A DNA stretch of 64,000 nt, taken from the NCBI RefSeq assembly GCF_001984195.1, contig NZ_MTQN01000012.1, positions 1,550,001 to 1,614,000 on the forward strand. Direction: 5' to 3'. The position numbers and the translations under genes were made by a program. Of the stretch, positions 14,584 through 24,837 are shown in pieces (positions within the stretch are counted from its first letter, which is position 1; each line of letters begins with the position of its first letter). Under the pieces are notes generated by a model. The model was not told the origin of the DNA and did not search any database. It saw only the letters and a list, made by a program, of their open reading frames with translations. Source of the stretch: Kribbella sp. ALI-6-A (GTDB lineage: Bacteria; Actinomycetota; Actinomycetes; Propionibacteriales; Kribbellaceae).

Positions 14584-17478
14584 TTACTTCGTACCGAAGA
14601 CCTGCAGTTCCGTCATGTCGGTGAACTGGCAGCCGCCGTAGGCGCCGGCCGGGCAGTTCGTGGCGAAGTCGGGGACCTGCGGGCTGAGCATCCAGAAGCG
14701 GACGTACTGGACGTTCGTGGTCGCCGCGGACGGGGTGAGTTCGGTGTACTTGCCGCGGTTGGCGGCGGTGAACTCGCCCTCCTGGGCGGTGGTCCAGGTG
14801 GTGCCGTCGGGCGAGGTCTCGATCCGGTACTTGCCGGTCGAGGCGCTGCCCGGGTCGCCGCAGGTGTTCGACGGGTCGACCGAGAACTTCGACACCGTGA
14901 CCGCCGACGGCAGCTTGATGTCGATGTGCTTCGGAATCATCACGCCGGTCGGCGTGCCGTTGTCGTCACCGGTGGTGCTGCCCCAGCCGGTGCCCTGGCT
15001 GGAGTCGATCGCGTACGCCGGGCCGCAGGCCGGGGTGAAGTCCGGGCCGTTGAACTTGACGACCGAGCCGCCGCCGGAGGCCGCCGCCCAGTTGCGCCGC
15101 GGCGCGAAGTTCGCCGTGGTGCCGCCGGCGGTGACCGTCAGCGGATTGCCGAGCAGCTCGTAGCCCGCACCGGACACGACGAACTTGCCGTACTTGCCGG
15201 GGAAGACGTTGTCGATCGCGTAGCTGCCGTCGGCCTTGGTGACGGCCGAGTAGTCACCGGCGTACCCCGAGGCGTGACCGCCGATGAAGACCAGCGCGCC
15301 GGCCACCGGAGCGCCGGTGTCCTTGTCGGTCACCTTGCCCTTGATCGTGGTGGTCGTACCGGTCGGCGGGAGGTGGAAGTCCTCGACCGGGTGCGCGTCG
15401 CCGCCGTCCAGGACGCCGGCGAACCAGCCCATGCCGCGGTTGGCGAAGACCTGCCAGATGATCTTGGCGTTCTTGCCGCCGGAGGCGATCAGGTCGGCCT
15501 GCACGATCGCGTTGCGCATGTCGAGCATGGTCGGGTCGTTCGCGGACAGCTCCATCGCGCGGGTGATGATGCTCAGCGCGTAGGTCCGGCCGAAGCGCTC
15601 GCGCAGGTCCCACAGGGTCTGCGCCCAGACCTCACCGGAGGAGTGCACCTCCGGCGTACCGCCGATGGTCGGGAAGTCGCCGTAGGTGTAGCCACCCTTC
15701 GAACCATCGATGCCGACGCAGGCCGGCGCGACAGCCCTCACCCGGCAGTCGTTCGCCTGGGTCCGGATGGTGCCGCCGCCGGTGACGTACTTGCCCTCCA
15801 GCACCTCGCCCGGAGCGGTGGTGTCCTTCTCCAGACCGTGCGAGACCAGGTAGTCGAGCGCGTAGAAGTCGCTCCACGCCTCACCCATCGAGCCGGCCTG
15901 GATGCTGTTCAGCGTCGAGTTGCCGGTCGCGTCGACGACCAGGCGGTTCGACAGGCCGTGGGTGTACTCGTGGTACAGGATGTCGGCCGCGTTCGAGGAG
16001 CTGCTCGGCACCGTGGTGTTGTCGCCGGCGGTTCCGAACAGGTACATCTGCATGGTCGGCGGGGTGCCGTCCGGCGGGGTGTTCATGTTCGCGTTGTTGA
16101 CGTGGTTGCCGTCCGGGCCGCCGTCGGCACCGGTGGCCGCGCCGTCCAGCGCGTTCAGCAGCACGGGGTCGCCGCCGGCGGTCTCGAAGTTGCCGGCCGC
16201 CGCGGTGAAGCTGATCGGCGGCTTGGCCAGCCAGTCGTGGAAGTTGCTGGCCAGGTAGAAGCCGTTGGTGACGTCCTGGTTCATGTTCGTCTTCCAGGAG
16301 TCCGGCTTGGCCGGGTCCCAGGTGCAGACGAACGTCGCCGAGCACAGCGGGTTGGACTGGAACGGCACCAGCTTGTACTGCGACGAGGTCGGCGTCCCGG
16401 GGACCTTGACCGTCTCGCCGGCGTTCGGCTGGTTGTCGTCGTTCACGTCGGCCCAGGCCGCGACCGAGGTGCCCTCGAGCAGCGTCTTGGCGTTCTTCGG
16501 CAGCCACTTGTTGTAGATCAGGTTCTCGGTGCGCTGCGTGCCGCCCTTGGCCGCGCCCGGGTAGTTGTCCTGCACCAGCGCGTCGCCGACACCGTTGCTG
16601 GACAGGTCGCGCCGGTACAGCAGCGCGCCGGTCTGGGCGTCGATGACGTGGGTGTAGATCAGCGAACCACCGGCGTTGGTGTACGTCGACCAGCCCTTGC
16701 GCAGGCCGTCGGCGGTGTGGAACCAGACCGGCTTGGCCCAGTCGCCGTTGCTCCAGGTCGTGGTCGCGCCCGACGCCTTGGCGGTGGCGCTCTTCGCGGT
16801 CCCGCCGATGTCCTCGGCGGCGGCGCTGCGGGCCGCGGCGGCGGTCAGCTTCGCGGCGGCCTTGCGCGTCTGCGCCTGGGCGACCAGCCCGGCCACCGGC
16901 GCGCCCTGGACGGAGACCAGCTTGCCGTCCTTGGTGACGTTGGCCTTGACGCCGTTGCCGAACACCTCGAGACCGTCGACCACCTGCACCCAGGAGATGT
17001 GGTGGGTGCCCAGGTCGTCGACGTAGTCCTTGCGGAGCTTGAGGGTGCCCAGGTCCGACTCGGACAGCTTGAAGACCTCGGGGTGCGCCTTGATGTAGTC
17101 CAGCGCGACCTGGGTGGCCTTCTTCGAGCTCGCGGGGGTGAGGAAGCCGTTGAGCTTGGTCACCTGCGACGGCGTACCGGTGTTCTCGTCGATGCCGACG
17201 ACGCCCTGGCTGCCGAGCGAGTCGCGGAACTTCTCCGCTGCCGGGGTGTCCTTGCCGACCACCTTCGCGGCGCGCGCGATGCTGGCCCGCGAGCTCGGGG
17301 TGCGGGCGTCGAAGTTGCCCTTGCGTTCCTTCGAGGCGATCGACGGGCTGTGCTCGTCGCCGGCGTCGGGGGTGGCGGTGGCGGCCGAGGCGCCGCCGCC
17401 GGCGGTCACGGCCAGTAGGGCGGTGGCGGACACGGCAGAGACTGCCAGGAGCCCCCGCCCTTTGCCTGAAACTTTCAC
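14584..17478 (-). CDS. Secreted M36 (fungalysin) metalloprotease
   Basis: 964 residues with a GTG start, supported by GGAG about 8 bases upstream and a Sec signal (VKVSGKGRGLLAVSAVSATA). A long FTP-type propeptide is followed by the catalytic domain with zinc motif HEYTH (residues 503-507) and a third ligand Glu in SMGEAWSDFYALDY, the M36 signature. After it come a carboxypeptidase-regulatory-like beta domain (IKGKVTDKDTGAPVAGALVF) and a C-terminal discoidin-like domain. Predicted extracellular zinc endopeptidase, autoactivated by propeptide removal. Single gene, divergent from RbsD/FucU. Confidence 0.92.
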   Translation of the reverse strand: MKVSGKGRGLLAVSAVSATALLAVTAGGGASAATATPDAGDEHSPSIASKERKGNFDARTPSSRASIARAAKVVGKDTPAAEKFRDSLGSQGVVGIDENTGTPSQVTKLNGFLTPASSKKATQVALDYIKAHPEVFKLSESDLGTLKLRKDYVDDLGTHHISWVQVVDGLEVFGNGVKANVTKDGKLVSVQGAPVAGLVAQAQTRKAAAKLTAAAARSAAAEDIGGTAKSATAKASGATTTWSNGDWAKPVWFHTADGLRKGWSTYTNAGGSLIYTHVIDAQTGALLYRRDLSSNGVGDALVQDNYPGAAKGGTQRTENLIYNKWLPKNAKTLLEGTSVAAWADVNDDNQPNAGETVKVPGTPTSSQYKLVPFQSNPLCSATFVCTWDPAKPDSWKTNMNQDVTNGFYLASNFHDWLAKPPISFTAAAGNFETAGGDPVLLNALDGAATGADGGPDGNHVNNANMNTPPDGTPPTMQMYLFGTAGDNTTVPSSSSNAADILYHEYTHGLSNRLVVDATGNSTLNSIQAGSMGEAWSDFYALDYLVSHGLEKDTTAPGEVLEGKYVTGGGTIRTQANDCRVRAVAPACVGIDGSKGGYTYGDFPTIGGTPEVHSSGEVWAQTLWDLRERFGRTYALSIITRAMELSANDPTMLDMRNAIVQADLIASGGKNAKIIWQVFANRGMGWFAGVLDGGDAHPVEDFHLPPTGTTTTIKGKVTDKDTGAPVAGALVFIGGHASGYAGDYSAVTKADGSYAIDNVFPGKYGKFVVSGAGYELLGNPLTVTAGGTTANFAPRRNWAAASGGGSVVKFNGPDFTPACGPAYAIDSSQGTGWGSTTGDDNGTPTGVMIPKHIDIKLPSAVTVSKFSVDPSNTCGDPGSASTGKYRIETSPDGTTWTTAQEGEFTAANRGKYTELTPSAATTNVQYVRFWMLSPQVPDFATNCPAGAYGGCQFTDMTELQVFGTK

Positions 17479-17722
17479 AGCAACGCTCCATGAAGTTGTC
17501 TGCGCGAGTCGCCCTCCACGACTCGTCCGGGCCGACCCTAAGCGTCCGCCCGGCCGGGCGGAAGAGAATTGGGCACAAATATGTCGAGACGAGGGTTGTC
17601 CTTCGTGTACGCAGCGGAACGGGCAGTAACCGCATTCGTCGCACTGCGCAATCACGCGAGAGCGCAGGGTGTTCACCTCTACGCTGAACCGGTATCGTCG
17701 CCGAACGCCTGCGAGGACCCTG

Positions 17723-18142
17723 GTGCTGCGTTACCCGCTGATCCATCCACCGTTGCTCGGGGCCCTGGCCCGGGCCGGCCACGGCTCCGTCGTACTGCTT
17801 GCTGACGGCAACTATCCGTACGCCACCGCCGTCGCGCCGGCCGCCGAGACGATCTGGCTCAACCTGCGGCCCGGGCAGATCCCGGTGGACGACGTGCTGG
17901 AGACGCTGCTCGGCGTCGTACCGGTGGAGGCGGCCCGGGTGATGGCGACCGAGACCGGCGAGGAGCCGGACGTCTACGAACGTTTCCGCGAGCTCCTACC
18001 CGGTACGCCGCTGCAGCCGCTGTCCCGCACCGACTTCTACGCCACCGCCCGCGGCCCGGAGCTGGCTGTCGCCGTAGCGACGGGCGAGCAGCGGTTGTAC
18101 GCGAACATCCTGCTGACGCTGGGAGTCGTCAACGCGTCCTGA
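17723..18142 (+). CDS. RbsD/FucU family sugar mutarotase
   Basis: 139 residues, GTG start with GAGGAC ahead of it; this start gives the usual FucU length and begins VLRYPLIHPPLLGALARAGH, where the His is the conserved family residue. LLADGNYPYA and the C-terminal GEQRLYANILLTLGVV complete the fold. Members interconvert alpha and beta anomers of fucose or ribose before phosphorylation. No sugar transporter or kinase is adjacent, so the substrate is open. Confidence 0.85.
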   Translation: MLRYPLIHPPLLGALARAGHGSVVLLADGNYPYATAVAPAAETIWLNLRPGQIPVDDVLETLLGVVPVEAARVMATETGEEPDVYERFRELLPGTPLQPLSRTDFYATARGPELAVAVATGEQRLYANILLTLGVVNAS

Positions 18143-18145
18143 CGA

Positions 18146-18181
18146 AAGCAAGAGCGGACCTCGTCAGGCCCGCCCTTGCTT
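18146..18181. terminator. Bidirectional hairpin between convergent genes
   Basis: AAGCAAGAGCGG (18146-18157) pairs with CCGCCCTTGCTT (18170-18181), one mismatch, between the RbsD/FucU stop and the S53 peptidase stop. It can serve both strands. Confidence 0.7.
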
Positions 18182-18187
18182 GTTCGC

Positions 18188-19390
18188 TCAGAAGGCGCCG
18201 GCGCCGTTCGGCGTACCGAGGCCGGTCGGTCCGTCCCAGCCGGTGCGAGCCGTGCACCACTGGGTCGTGGGACAGGTCCCGTTGCTGCCGCTGGTCACGT
18301 CGAACAGCGCTCCTGGGTTGGTGTACGGAATCGAGTTCGGGTAGCCGGCGGTGTTGCCGGACAGGGCGTAGACGGCCGCGATGATCGGAGCCGACTCGCT
18401 CGTGCCGCCGAACTGGGCCCAGGTCGAACTCGACTTGGTGGTCGGGTAGTAGATCGCCATGCCACCGGTGTTCGGGTCGGCGGCCGCGGAGACGTCGGCG
18501 CCGGCCCGCTTGGCGCACCCGGTGTCGTACGACGCGGCCACGGTGAGCGCGCTGTTGTACGCCGAGCAGCCCGAGCCCGCACCGCTCCACGCGGTCTCGG
18601 TCCAGCCGCGGGTGGTGCTCGACCGGGCGAGCGACGTACCGCCGACGCCGGTCACGTACGCCGAGGCGGCCGGGTACGGCGCGCCCTGATAGCCCTTGTC
18701 GCCGGTCGAGGCGGTGATCGCGATGCCCGGGTGGTTGTAGTACGAGCCGTAGGCGGCGTCGGAGACGTCGCCGCCGCTGTAGCTGTTGGAGATGGCGACC
18801 ACACCGGGCTGCTTGGATGCGGTCACGACGGCGGTGCCCAGGTCGGCGAAGCTCGCGCTGTTCGCCTGCACGACGAGGATCTTCGCGTCCGGTGCGGTGG
18901 CCGACACGGCGTCGACGTCGAGCGCCTGCTCACCGGCCCAGCCGGCGTCGAACCGCGGCGCGGTCGTCCCGCCGGTCTGGTTGATGACGCGCAGGCAGCC
19001 GTTGGCCGTCGTACAGGCTGGGAGGCCGAACTGGGCGCGGTAGACGCCGAGGTCGCGTTCCAGGTTCGGGTAGCCGTAGGCGTCGACGATGGCGACGGTC
19101 CGGCCGGCGGCGCTGAGGCCGGTCAGCTTGTACGCGTCGCGCAAACCGGCTGGTGTCAGGCCGGTCGCGGGTGGGGTGGTGGTGGCCGGCGTGACGCCTT
19201 TGTCGTCCACGAGCTTGAGCGCGTTGCAGGTCGCGGCGTGAGCGGAGGCCGGGGCCGCGCACAGTTCGGTGGCGTGCTTTCCGGCGGTGTACGGGGAGGG
19301 CGCGGCGGCCGCCCCGGTGAGCTGGACGGTCAGTCCTGCGACGGCGAGTGCTCCGGCGCCCAGGGCGGACACGAGAATCCGTTGTCTCAA
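18188..19390 (-). CDS. Secreted S53 (sedolisin) serine peptidase
   Basis: 400 residues, TTG start preceded by GAGGAG. Sec signal (MRQRILVSALGAGALAVAGL), then a sedolisin catalytic domain with Glu154 and Asp158 in GEQALDVD, the oxyanion Asp231 in STGDKG, and nucleophile Ser331 in GGTSESAP. These are the conserved Glu-Asp-Ser residues of S53. Only about 75 residues precede the catalytic domain, so the usual pro-kumamolisin propeptide is missing or much reduced. Expected to be an extracellular, acid-tolerant endopeptidase. Confidence 0.9.
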   Translation of the reverse strand: MRQRILVSALGAGALAVAGLTVQLTGAAAAPSPYTAGKHATELCAAPASAHAATCNALKLVDDKGVTPATTTPPATGLTPAGLRDAYKLTGLSAAGRTVAIVDAYGYPNLERDLGVYRAQFGLPACTTANGCLRVINQTGGTTAPRFDAGWAGEQALDVDAVSATAPDAKILVVQANSASFADLGTAVVTASKQPGVVAISNSYSGGDVSDAAYGSYYNHPGIAITASTGDKGYQGAPYPAASAYVTGVGGTSLARSSTTRGWTETAWSGAGSGCSAYNSALTVAASYDTGCAKRAGADVSAAADPNTGGMAIYYPTTKSSSTWAQFGGTSESAPIIAAVYALSGNTAGYPNSIPYTNPGALFDVTSGSNGTCPTTQWCTARTGWDGPTGLGTPNGAGAF

Positions 19391-19595
19391 CAGAACTCCT
19401 CGAGCTGGGGGTTGGTGCCCGAAATCGTCCGCCCGCTCACACTGCGGGATCCAGCGATCACAGCCACGACAAATGTCATGGGTGGGCTGCGCGCGAGGCC
19501 TCCGTGACGTTCGTTTTTCCGCGGAAGCGCGGTGATTTTCCGGGTTCCATCGGGTGCCGAAGGATTCCCCCTGACTTCACCTGTACGGTCGATCC

Positions 19596-20111
19596 ATGCA
19601 GCTCACCGACCAGGCGGCCGCGCTTCAGGCCGAAGCGTTCCGGCTCCTCGACCAGCTGGACCTGGCGACGGCCTTTCCGGGCTACGGCCCGCCGCAACTC
19701 ATCGGCAGCGCGAGGTCCGGGCTGCTGGTGCTGCGCGATCTCGACGTCATGTTCGACGCGCCGGGTGCAACGACGAGCGGCGTCCTGGCCGGGCTGGCGG
19801 CGCTGGCCGAGCGGTGTGAGCTGCTGTCGGCCGACGTGCGTGACGAGCGCGGTGATCGCCGGCCGACGCCGCGACCGACCGACGAGCGGTTCTACGCCGT
19901 ACTGCAGGTGGGGGAGTGGAAGGTCGATCTGACCTTCTGGATCCACGAAGTGGACCGGCCCCAGGTGGCGGACGCGGTGCGGTTGCAGCGGATCAGCGGC
20001 GAGCAGCGCGAGGCGATCCTGCGGCTCAAGCACGAGTGTCCGGGATATCCCGAGCTGATCGGCGGGACCGACATCTACGCCGCCGTACTGGAGCACGGCG
20101 TCCGGGCGTAG
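19596..20111 (+). CDS. Nucleotidyltransferase-like protein
   Basis: 171 residues. IGSARSGLLVLRDLDVMFDAP resembles the GS...DxD metal-binding motif of the MNT/polymerase-beta fold, and KVDLTFWIH could supply the third acidic residue. No signal or membrane segment. The ATG has no strong ribosome-binding site. The substrate is unknown; an aminoglycoside-type or protein-modifying nucleotidyltransferase is possible but not shown. Followed by a terminator shared with the convergent DUF779 gene. Confidence 0.65.
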   Translation: MQLTDQAAALQAEAFRLLDQLDLATAFPGYGPPQLIGSARSGLLVLRDLDVMFDAPGATTSGVLAGLAALAERCELLSADVRDERGDRRPTPRPTDERFYAVLQVGEWKVDLTFWIHEVDRPQVADAVRLQRISGEQREAILRLKHECPGYPELIGGTDIYAAVLEHGVRA

Positions 20112-20113
20112 AA

Positions 20114-20155
20114 GAGTGCCGGCCGTCCGGCAACGCCACCGGACGGTCGGCACTC
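20114..20155. terminator. Bidirectional hairpin between convergent genes
   Basis: GAGTGCCGGCCGTCCGG (20114-20130) pairs with CCGGACGGTCGGCACTC (20139-20155), 17 bp with one wobble and an 8-base loop, directly after the nucleotidyltransferase-like gene and the DUF779 gene. Confidence 0.85.
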
Positions 20156-20158
20156 GCT

Positions 20159-20539
20159 TCAGAGGAGTCCGAGCTCCCTCGACTCCTGGTCGTTGAACAG
20201 GCGGGACCTGATCAGGAAACGCACGCCCTCGGGCGCTTCGACGGAGAAGCCGCTGCCGCGGCCCTTGACCACGTCGACGGTCAGGTGGGTGTGCTTCCAG
20301 TACTCGTACTGGTTGGCCGACATCCAGAAGCCGATCGGCTTGTCCAGGCCGTCGACGGCCAGGTCGCCCAGGTGGACGTCGGCCGCGCCGGTCCTGAACT
20401 CGCCGTCGGGGTAGCACATCGGCGAACTGCCGTCGCAGCAGCCGCCGGACTGGTGGAACATCAGCGGCCCGTGCAGCTCGGTGAGGCGGCGGAGCAGGTC
20501 CGCCGCCGCCTCCGTGTACGACACCCTGTCGACCATCAC
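20159..20539 (-). CDS. DUF779 protein, aldehyde dehydrogenase partner
   Basis: 126 residues with QSGGCCDGSSPMCY, the Cys-rich block of DUF779, and GFWMSANQYEYWKHTHLTVD. It begins 5 bp after the aldehyde dehydrogenase stop and the pair is a known recurrent neighbourhood. Cytoplasmic. Role unknown; the Cys pair may bind a metal or support the dehydrogenase. Met1 and Met2 are both possible starts. Confidence 0.88.
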   Translation of the reverse strand: MMVDRVSYTEAAADLLRRLTELHGPLMFHQSGGCCDGSSPMCYPDGEFRTGAADVHLGDLAVDGLDKPIGFWMSANQYEYWKHTHLTVDVVKGRGSGFSVEAPEGVRFLIRSRLFNDQESRELGLL

Positions 20540-20544
20540 GCGGC

Positions 20545-22068
<1,524 letters not shown>

Positions 22069-22118
22069 TGGTCCTCCTGCTCCTGCGGTGCCGGTGCTCC
22101 CGCAACCTACGCACGGCG

Positions 22119-22137
22119 ACGTTGCATCAACGTTGCA
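22119..22137. promoter_or_regulatory. ACGTTGCA direct repeats, likely operator
   Basis: Two copies of ACGTTGCA, 22119-22126 and 22130-22137, start 11 bp apart, so they lie on one helix face; they also contain GTTG-CAT-CAAC. They lie between the aldehyde dehydrogenase and its divergent regulator. A target of the GAF regulator is inferred. Confidence 0.5.
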
Positions 22138-22181
22138 CGCCGCGGCCTTGAACGGCGTGCCGATCCGGGCGAGGGTTGAGT

Positions 22182-23642
22182 GTGGACGCACCGGACCAGG
22201 CCCGGCGGCTGAGCGAGCTCTACGACGAGGTGCTCAGCGGCGGTCGCGTACCCGGTGCTCCGCGGCCGCTGGTCGCCGAGTCGTGGCAGCGCTCGCTCGC
22301 CGCGCTGGTCGACCCGGAGCTGGACGCGCCGCCGGTTGTGGTATCCGGCGACGAGCTCGCCGAGCTGCGCGAGCAGCATCCGCTGCACGCCGTCCTGCCG
22401 GTGCTGCGCCAGACGCTGACCACGATCGCCGACGAGGCGTCGCACATCATGATCATCACCGACGCGCGCGGGCTGATCCTGTGGCGCGAAGGCGCGGCCG
22501 ACGTACGGCGGCAGGCCGACCGGATCGCGCTGTCGGAGGGAGCGATCTGGTCCGAGGACCAGATCGGGACCAACGGGATGGGTACGGCGCTGGCCGCCGA
22601 CCAGCCGGTGCAGATCCATTCGGCCGAGCATCTGGTCCGGCGGATCCACGCGTGGACGTGTGCGGCCGCGCCGGTGCACGACCCGGACACCGGGAAGCTG
22701 ATCGGGGCCGTCGACGTCTCGGGGCCGTTGCGGACCGTGCATCCGGCGATGATGGCGCTGGTGACCGCGGCGGCCGGACTGGCCGAGGGCCAGCTGCGGG
22801 TCCGGATGGCCGCGGCCGACGAGGTGCTTCGCGCCCGGAACATGCGCCATCTGATCGCGCTCGGGGACGCACCCGGCGCGCTGCTGACGCCGACCGGCCG
22901 GGTGCTGGCGGTCCAGCCGCTGGCCTGGCTGCCGGATCGGCTCGACGTACCGGCCGGCGCTGATCGGATCGACCTCGGCGACGGGCGCGAGGGGGTGATC
23001 GAGCAGCTGGACGAGGGCTACCTGCTGCGGTTGCCCGGCGCGGTGCGGAGTCGCCGTACGTCGCTTCGGCTCGAGCTGCTCGGCGCGCGGCAGCCCGTCG
23101 CGGTGGTCGGTGGCCGGGAGATCGCGCTGACGCTCCGGCGGGCCGAGGTGCTCGCGCTGCTCCTGCTGCATCCGGCGGGGCTGACGGCCGAACAGTTGAT
23201 GCTGCAGCTGTACGGCGACGAGGGGAACCCGACCACCGTGCGGGCCGAGATGCACCGGCTGCGCAATCTGCTCGGGGCCGGTGTGCTCGACACCAAGCCC
23301 TACCGGATCCTCGCGGACGTCAGCGGCGACGTGACCGACGTCCAGGCCTTTGTCCGGCGAGGTGAGCTGTCCCGAGCGCTCGACCTGTACGCCGGACCGT
23401 TGCTCGTGCGCTCGGATGCGCCGGCCCTGCGCGCGGAACGGGACGAGCTCGACGCGACGCTGCGGCGCGCGGTCCTGGACTCCGGGGACGCGGAGCTGCT
23501 CTGGCGCTACGGCCAGACCTCGATCGGCGCGGAGGATCTCGAGGTCTTCGAGGTGCTCGCGCGGTGGCTGCCCGCGGACGACGCGCGCCGGGCGGCGGTC
23601 GCGGCACGCATCCGCCGGCTGACCGCGGAGCTCACGATGTGA
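22182..23642 (+). CDS. GAF-domain regulator with SARP-like C-terminus
   Basis: 486 residues, GTG start 6 bases after GAGGG. The N-terminal half is like AcoR: an initial helical part ([13 protein letters not shown]) and a GAF sensor ([13 protein letters not shown] through [14 protein letters not shown]). Instead of the AAA+ and Fis domains of sigma-54 activators, residues about 305-390 look like a winged helix ([33 protein letters not shown]) and 395-470 like a bacterial transcriptional activation domain ([20 protein letters not shown]). It probably activates the divergent aldehyde dehydrogenase in response to a small molecule bound by GAF. Confidence 0.82.
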   Translation: MDAPDQARRLSELYDEVLSGGRVPGAPRPLVAESWQRSLAALVDPELDAPPVVVSGDELAELREQHPLHAVLPVLRQTLTTIADEASHIMIITDARGLILWREGAADVRRQADRIALSEGAIWSEDQIGTNGMGTALAADQPVQIHSAEHLVRRIHAWTCAAAPVHDPDTGKLIGAVDVSGPLRTVHPAMMALVTAAAGLAEGQLRVRMAAADEVLRARNMRHLIALGDAPGALLTPTGRVLAVQPLAWLPDRLDVPAGADRIDLGDGREGVIEQLDEGYLLRLPGAVRSRRTSLRLELLGARQPVAVVGGREIALTLRRAEVLALLLLHPAGLTAEQLMLQLYGDEGNPTTVRAEMHRLRNLLGAGVLDTKPYRILADVSGDVTDVQAFVRRGELSRALDLYAGPLLVRSDAPALRAERDELDATLRRAVLDSGDAELLWRYGQTSIGAEDLEVFEVLARWLPADDARRAAVAARIRRLTAELTM

Positions 23643-23710
23643 GATCGGCGATTAAGTCAACCAGATTAGTCTAGTTTGGCCGGGTGGATGCAGGGGCTCG
23701 AAGGTCGTCG

Positions 23711-24724
23711 TCACGCCGGTGCGGGCGGGGCGGCGACCGAGCCGCGCTCGATCAGGATCGGCTCGACCGTGGTCCGGCGGACCCGGCGGTTGGTGTCGAC
23801 CGCGGAGGTGACCCGGGCGACGACGTCCTGAACCAGATCGTCGAGCGGCCAGCGGAACGTGGACAGCGGCGGGGTCAGCAGCTGGGACATCGGCTGGTCG
23901 TCGTAGCCGAGCAGGGACAGCTGGCCGGGGATCGTGATGCCCAGCTCGGTCGCCGCGGCGTACACGCCGAAGGCCATCGAGTCGGCCAGGGCGAGGATGC
24001 CGGTCGGGCGTGGCGTCCGGCGCAGGATCTCGCAGGCGACCTCCGTGGCGCCGGTCAGGTCGTGCGGGCACGGCACGATCTCGGCGGTGAGTTCCAGCTC
24101 GGCCGCAATGCGCTGGGTGATCTCCTCGGCCGGCCGGTCGGTCTCGAAGCGCCGCGACGGGGTGAGCACCACGACGTCGCGATGACCTGCCTCGGCCAGC
24201 CGGCGCAGCGCCGTACTGATGCCGAGTTCGTTGTCGAACAGCACCTCGGACTTCGCCTTCGCGGCCGGCAGCGCGTCGCCGATCGCGATCACCGGCACCT
24301 GCTGGGCGATCGGCGCCCAGCCCTTGGCGGCCGGGTCGATCGGGATCACCACGATCGCGTCGGCGCGGTGGTCGACCAGGTGCTGGGCGAGCTCGAGCTG
24401 GCGGTCGGCGTCGCCGGCGGAGTCGATGATCCAGGCGTTGCGGTCCGGCGCGAGCAGCTCGCGGCCGAGCGCGGCGGCGAGGCGCTGCTGCCACAGGTCT
24501 TCCAGGGAGGCGCACAGTACGCCGACCGAACCGCTGCGGCCGGACGCGAGCGCGCGGGCGACCGGGTCGGCCTGGTAGCCGAGCCGCTCCGCCGACTCCT
24601 GCACCCGCTGGCGGGTCTCGGGCGTGCCGTGCAGACCTCGCAGCGCGTAGGAGACGGCGGCCATCGAGAGACCGGTGTCAGCCGCGATGTCCTTGAGGGT
24701 CGGCCGTCGGCCAGTACCGGACAT
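23711..24724 (-). CDS. LacI-family repressor
   Basis: 337 residues. Start Met places the helix-turn-helix at the N-terminus (TLKDIAADTGLSMAAVSYAL), followed by hinge and a periplasmic-binding-protein-like domain (SVGVLCASLEDLWQQRLAAA). Two perfect LacI-type palindromes lie between it and the divergent amidohydrolase, so it should repress that gene and itself until an effector, probably a sugar or a catabolite handled by the hydrolase, binds. Confidence 0.92.
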   Translation of the reverse strand: MSGTGRRPTLKDIAADTGLSMAAVSYALRGLHGTPETRQRVQESAERLGYQADPVARALASGRSGSVGVLCASLEDLWQQRLAAALGRELLAPDRNAWIIDSAGDADRQLELAQHLVDHRADAIVVIPIDPAAKGWAPIAQQVPVIAIGDALPAAKAKSEVLFDNELGISTALRRLAEAGHRDVVVLTPSRRFETDRPAEEITQRIAAELELTAEIVPCPHDLTGATEVACEILRRTPRPTGILALADSMAFGVYAAATELGITIPGQLSLLGYDDQPMSQLLTPPLSTFRWPLDDLVQDVVARVTSAVDTNRRVRRTTVEPILIERGSVAAPPAPA

Positions 24725-24773
24725 GAGCACGAGCCTATGTGCTGGGTCGGACAAAAACTTGACAAGAACCGCT

Positions 24774-24811
24774 TTGAAGCGCTTCACTCCTCCTATCTTG
24801 AAGCGCTTCAA
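24774..24811. promoter_or_regulatory. Two TGAAGCGCTTCA LacI operators
   Basis: Perfect 12-bp palindromes at 24775-24786 and 24799-24810, centres 24 bp apart; the second extends to TTGAAGCGCTTCAA (24798-24811). A central CG with flanking GAAGC/GCTTC is the usual LacI-family site. A TTGACA hexamer at 24759-24764 lies just upstream, and the hydrolase ribosome-binding site GGAAGGAG follows, so binding would block transcription. Confidence 0.85.
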
Positions 24812-24837
24812 ACAGCGGAGCGGGAAGGAGTGAGGCG

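Noticed and set aside
14491-17418. 975-codon plus-strand frame opposite the M36 protease
   Set aside because: Antisense shadow; no domain-like motifs and it crosses the terminator hairpin.
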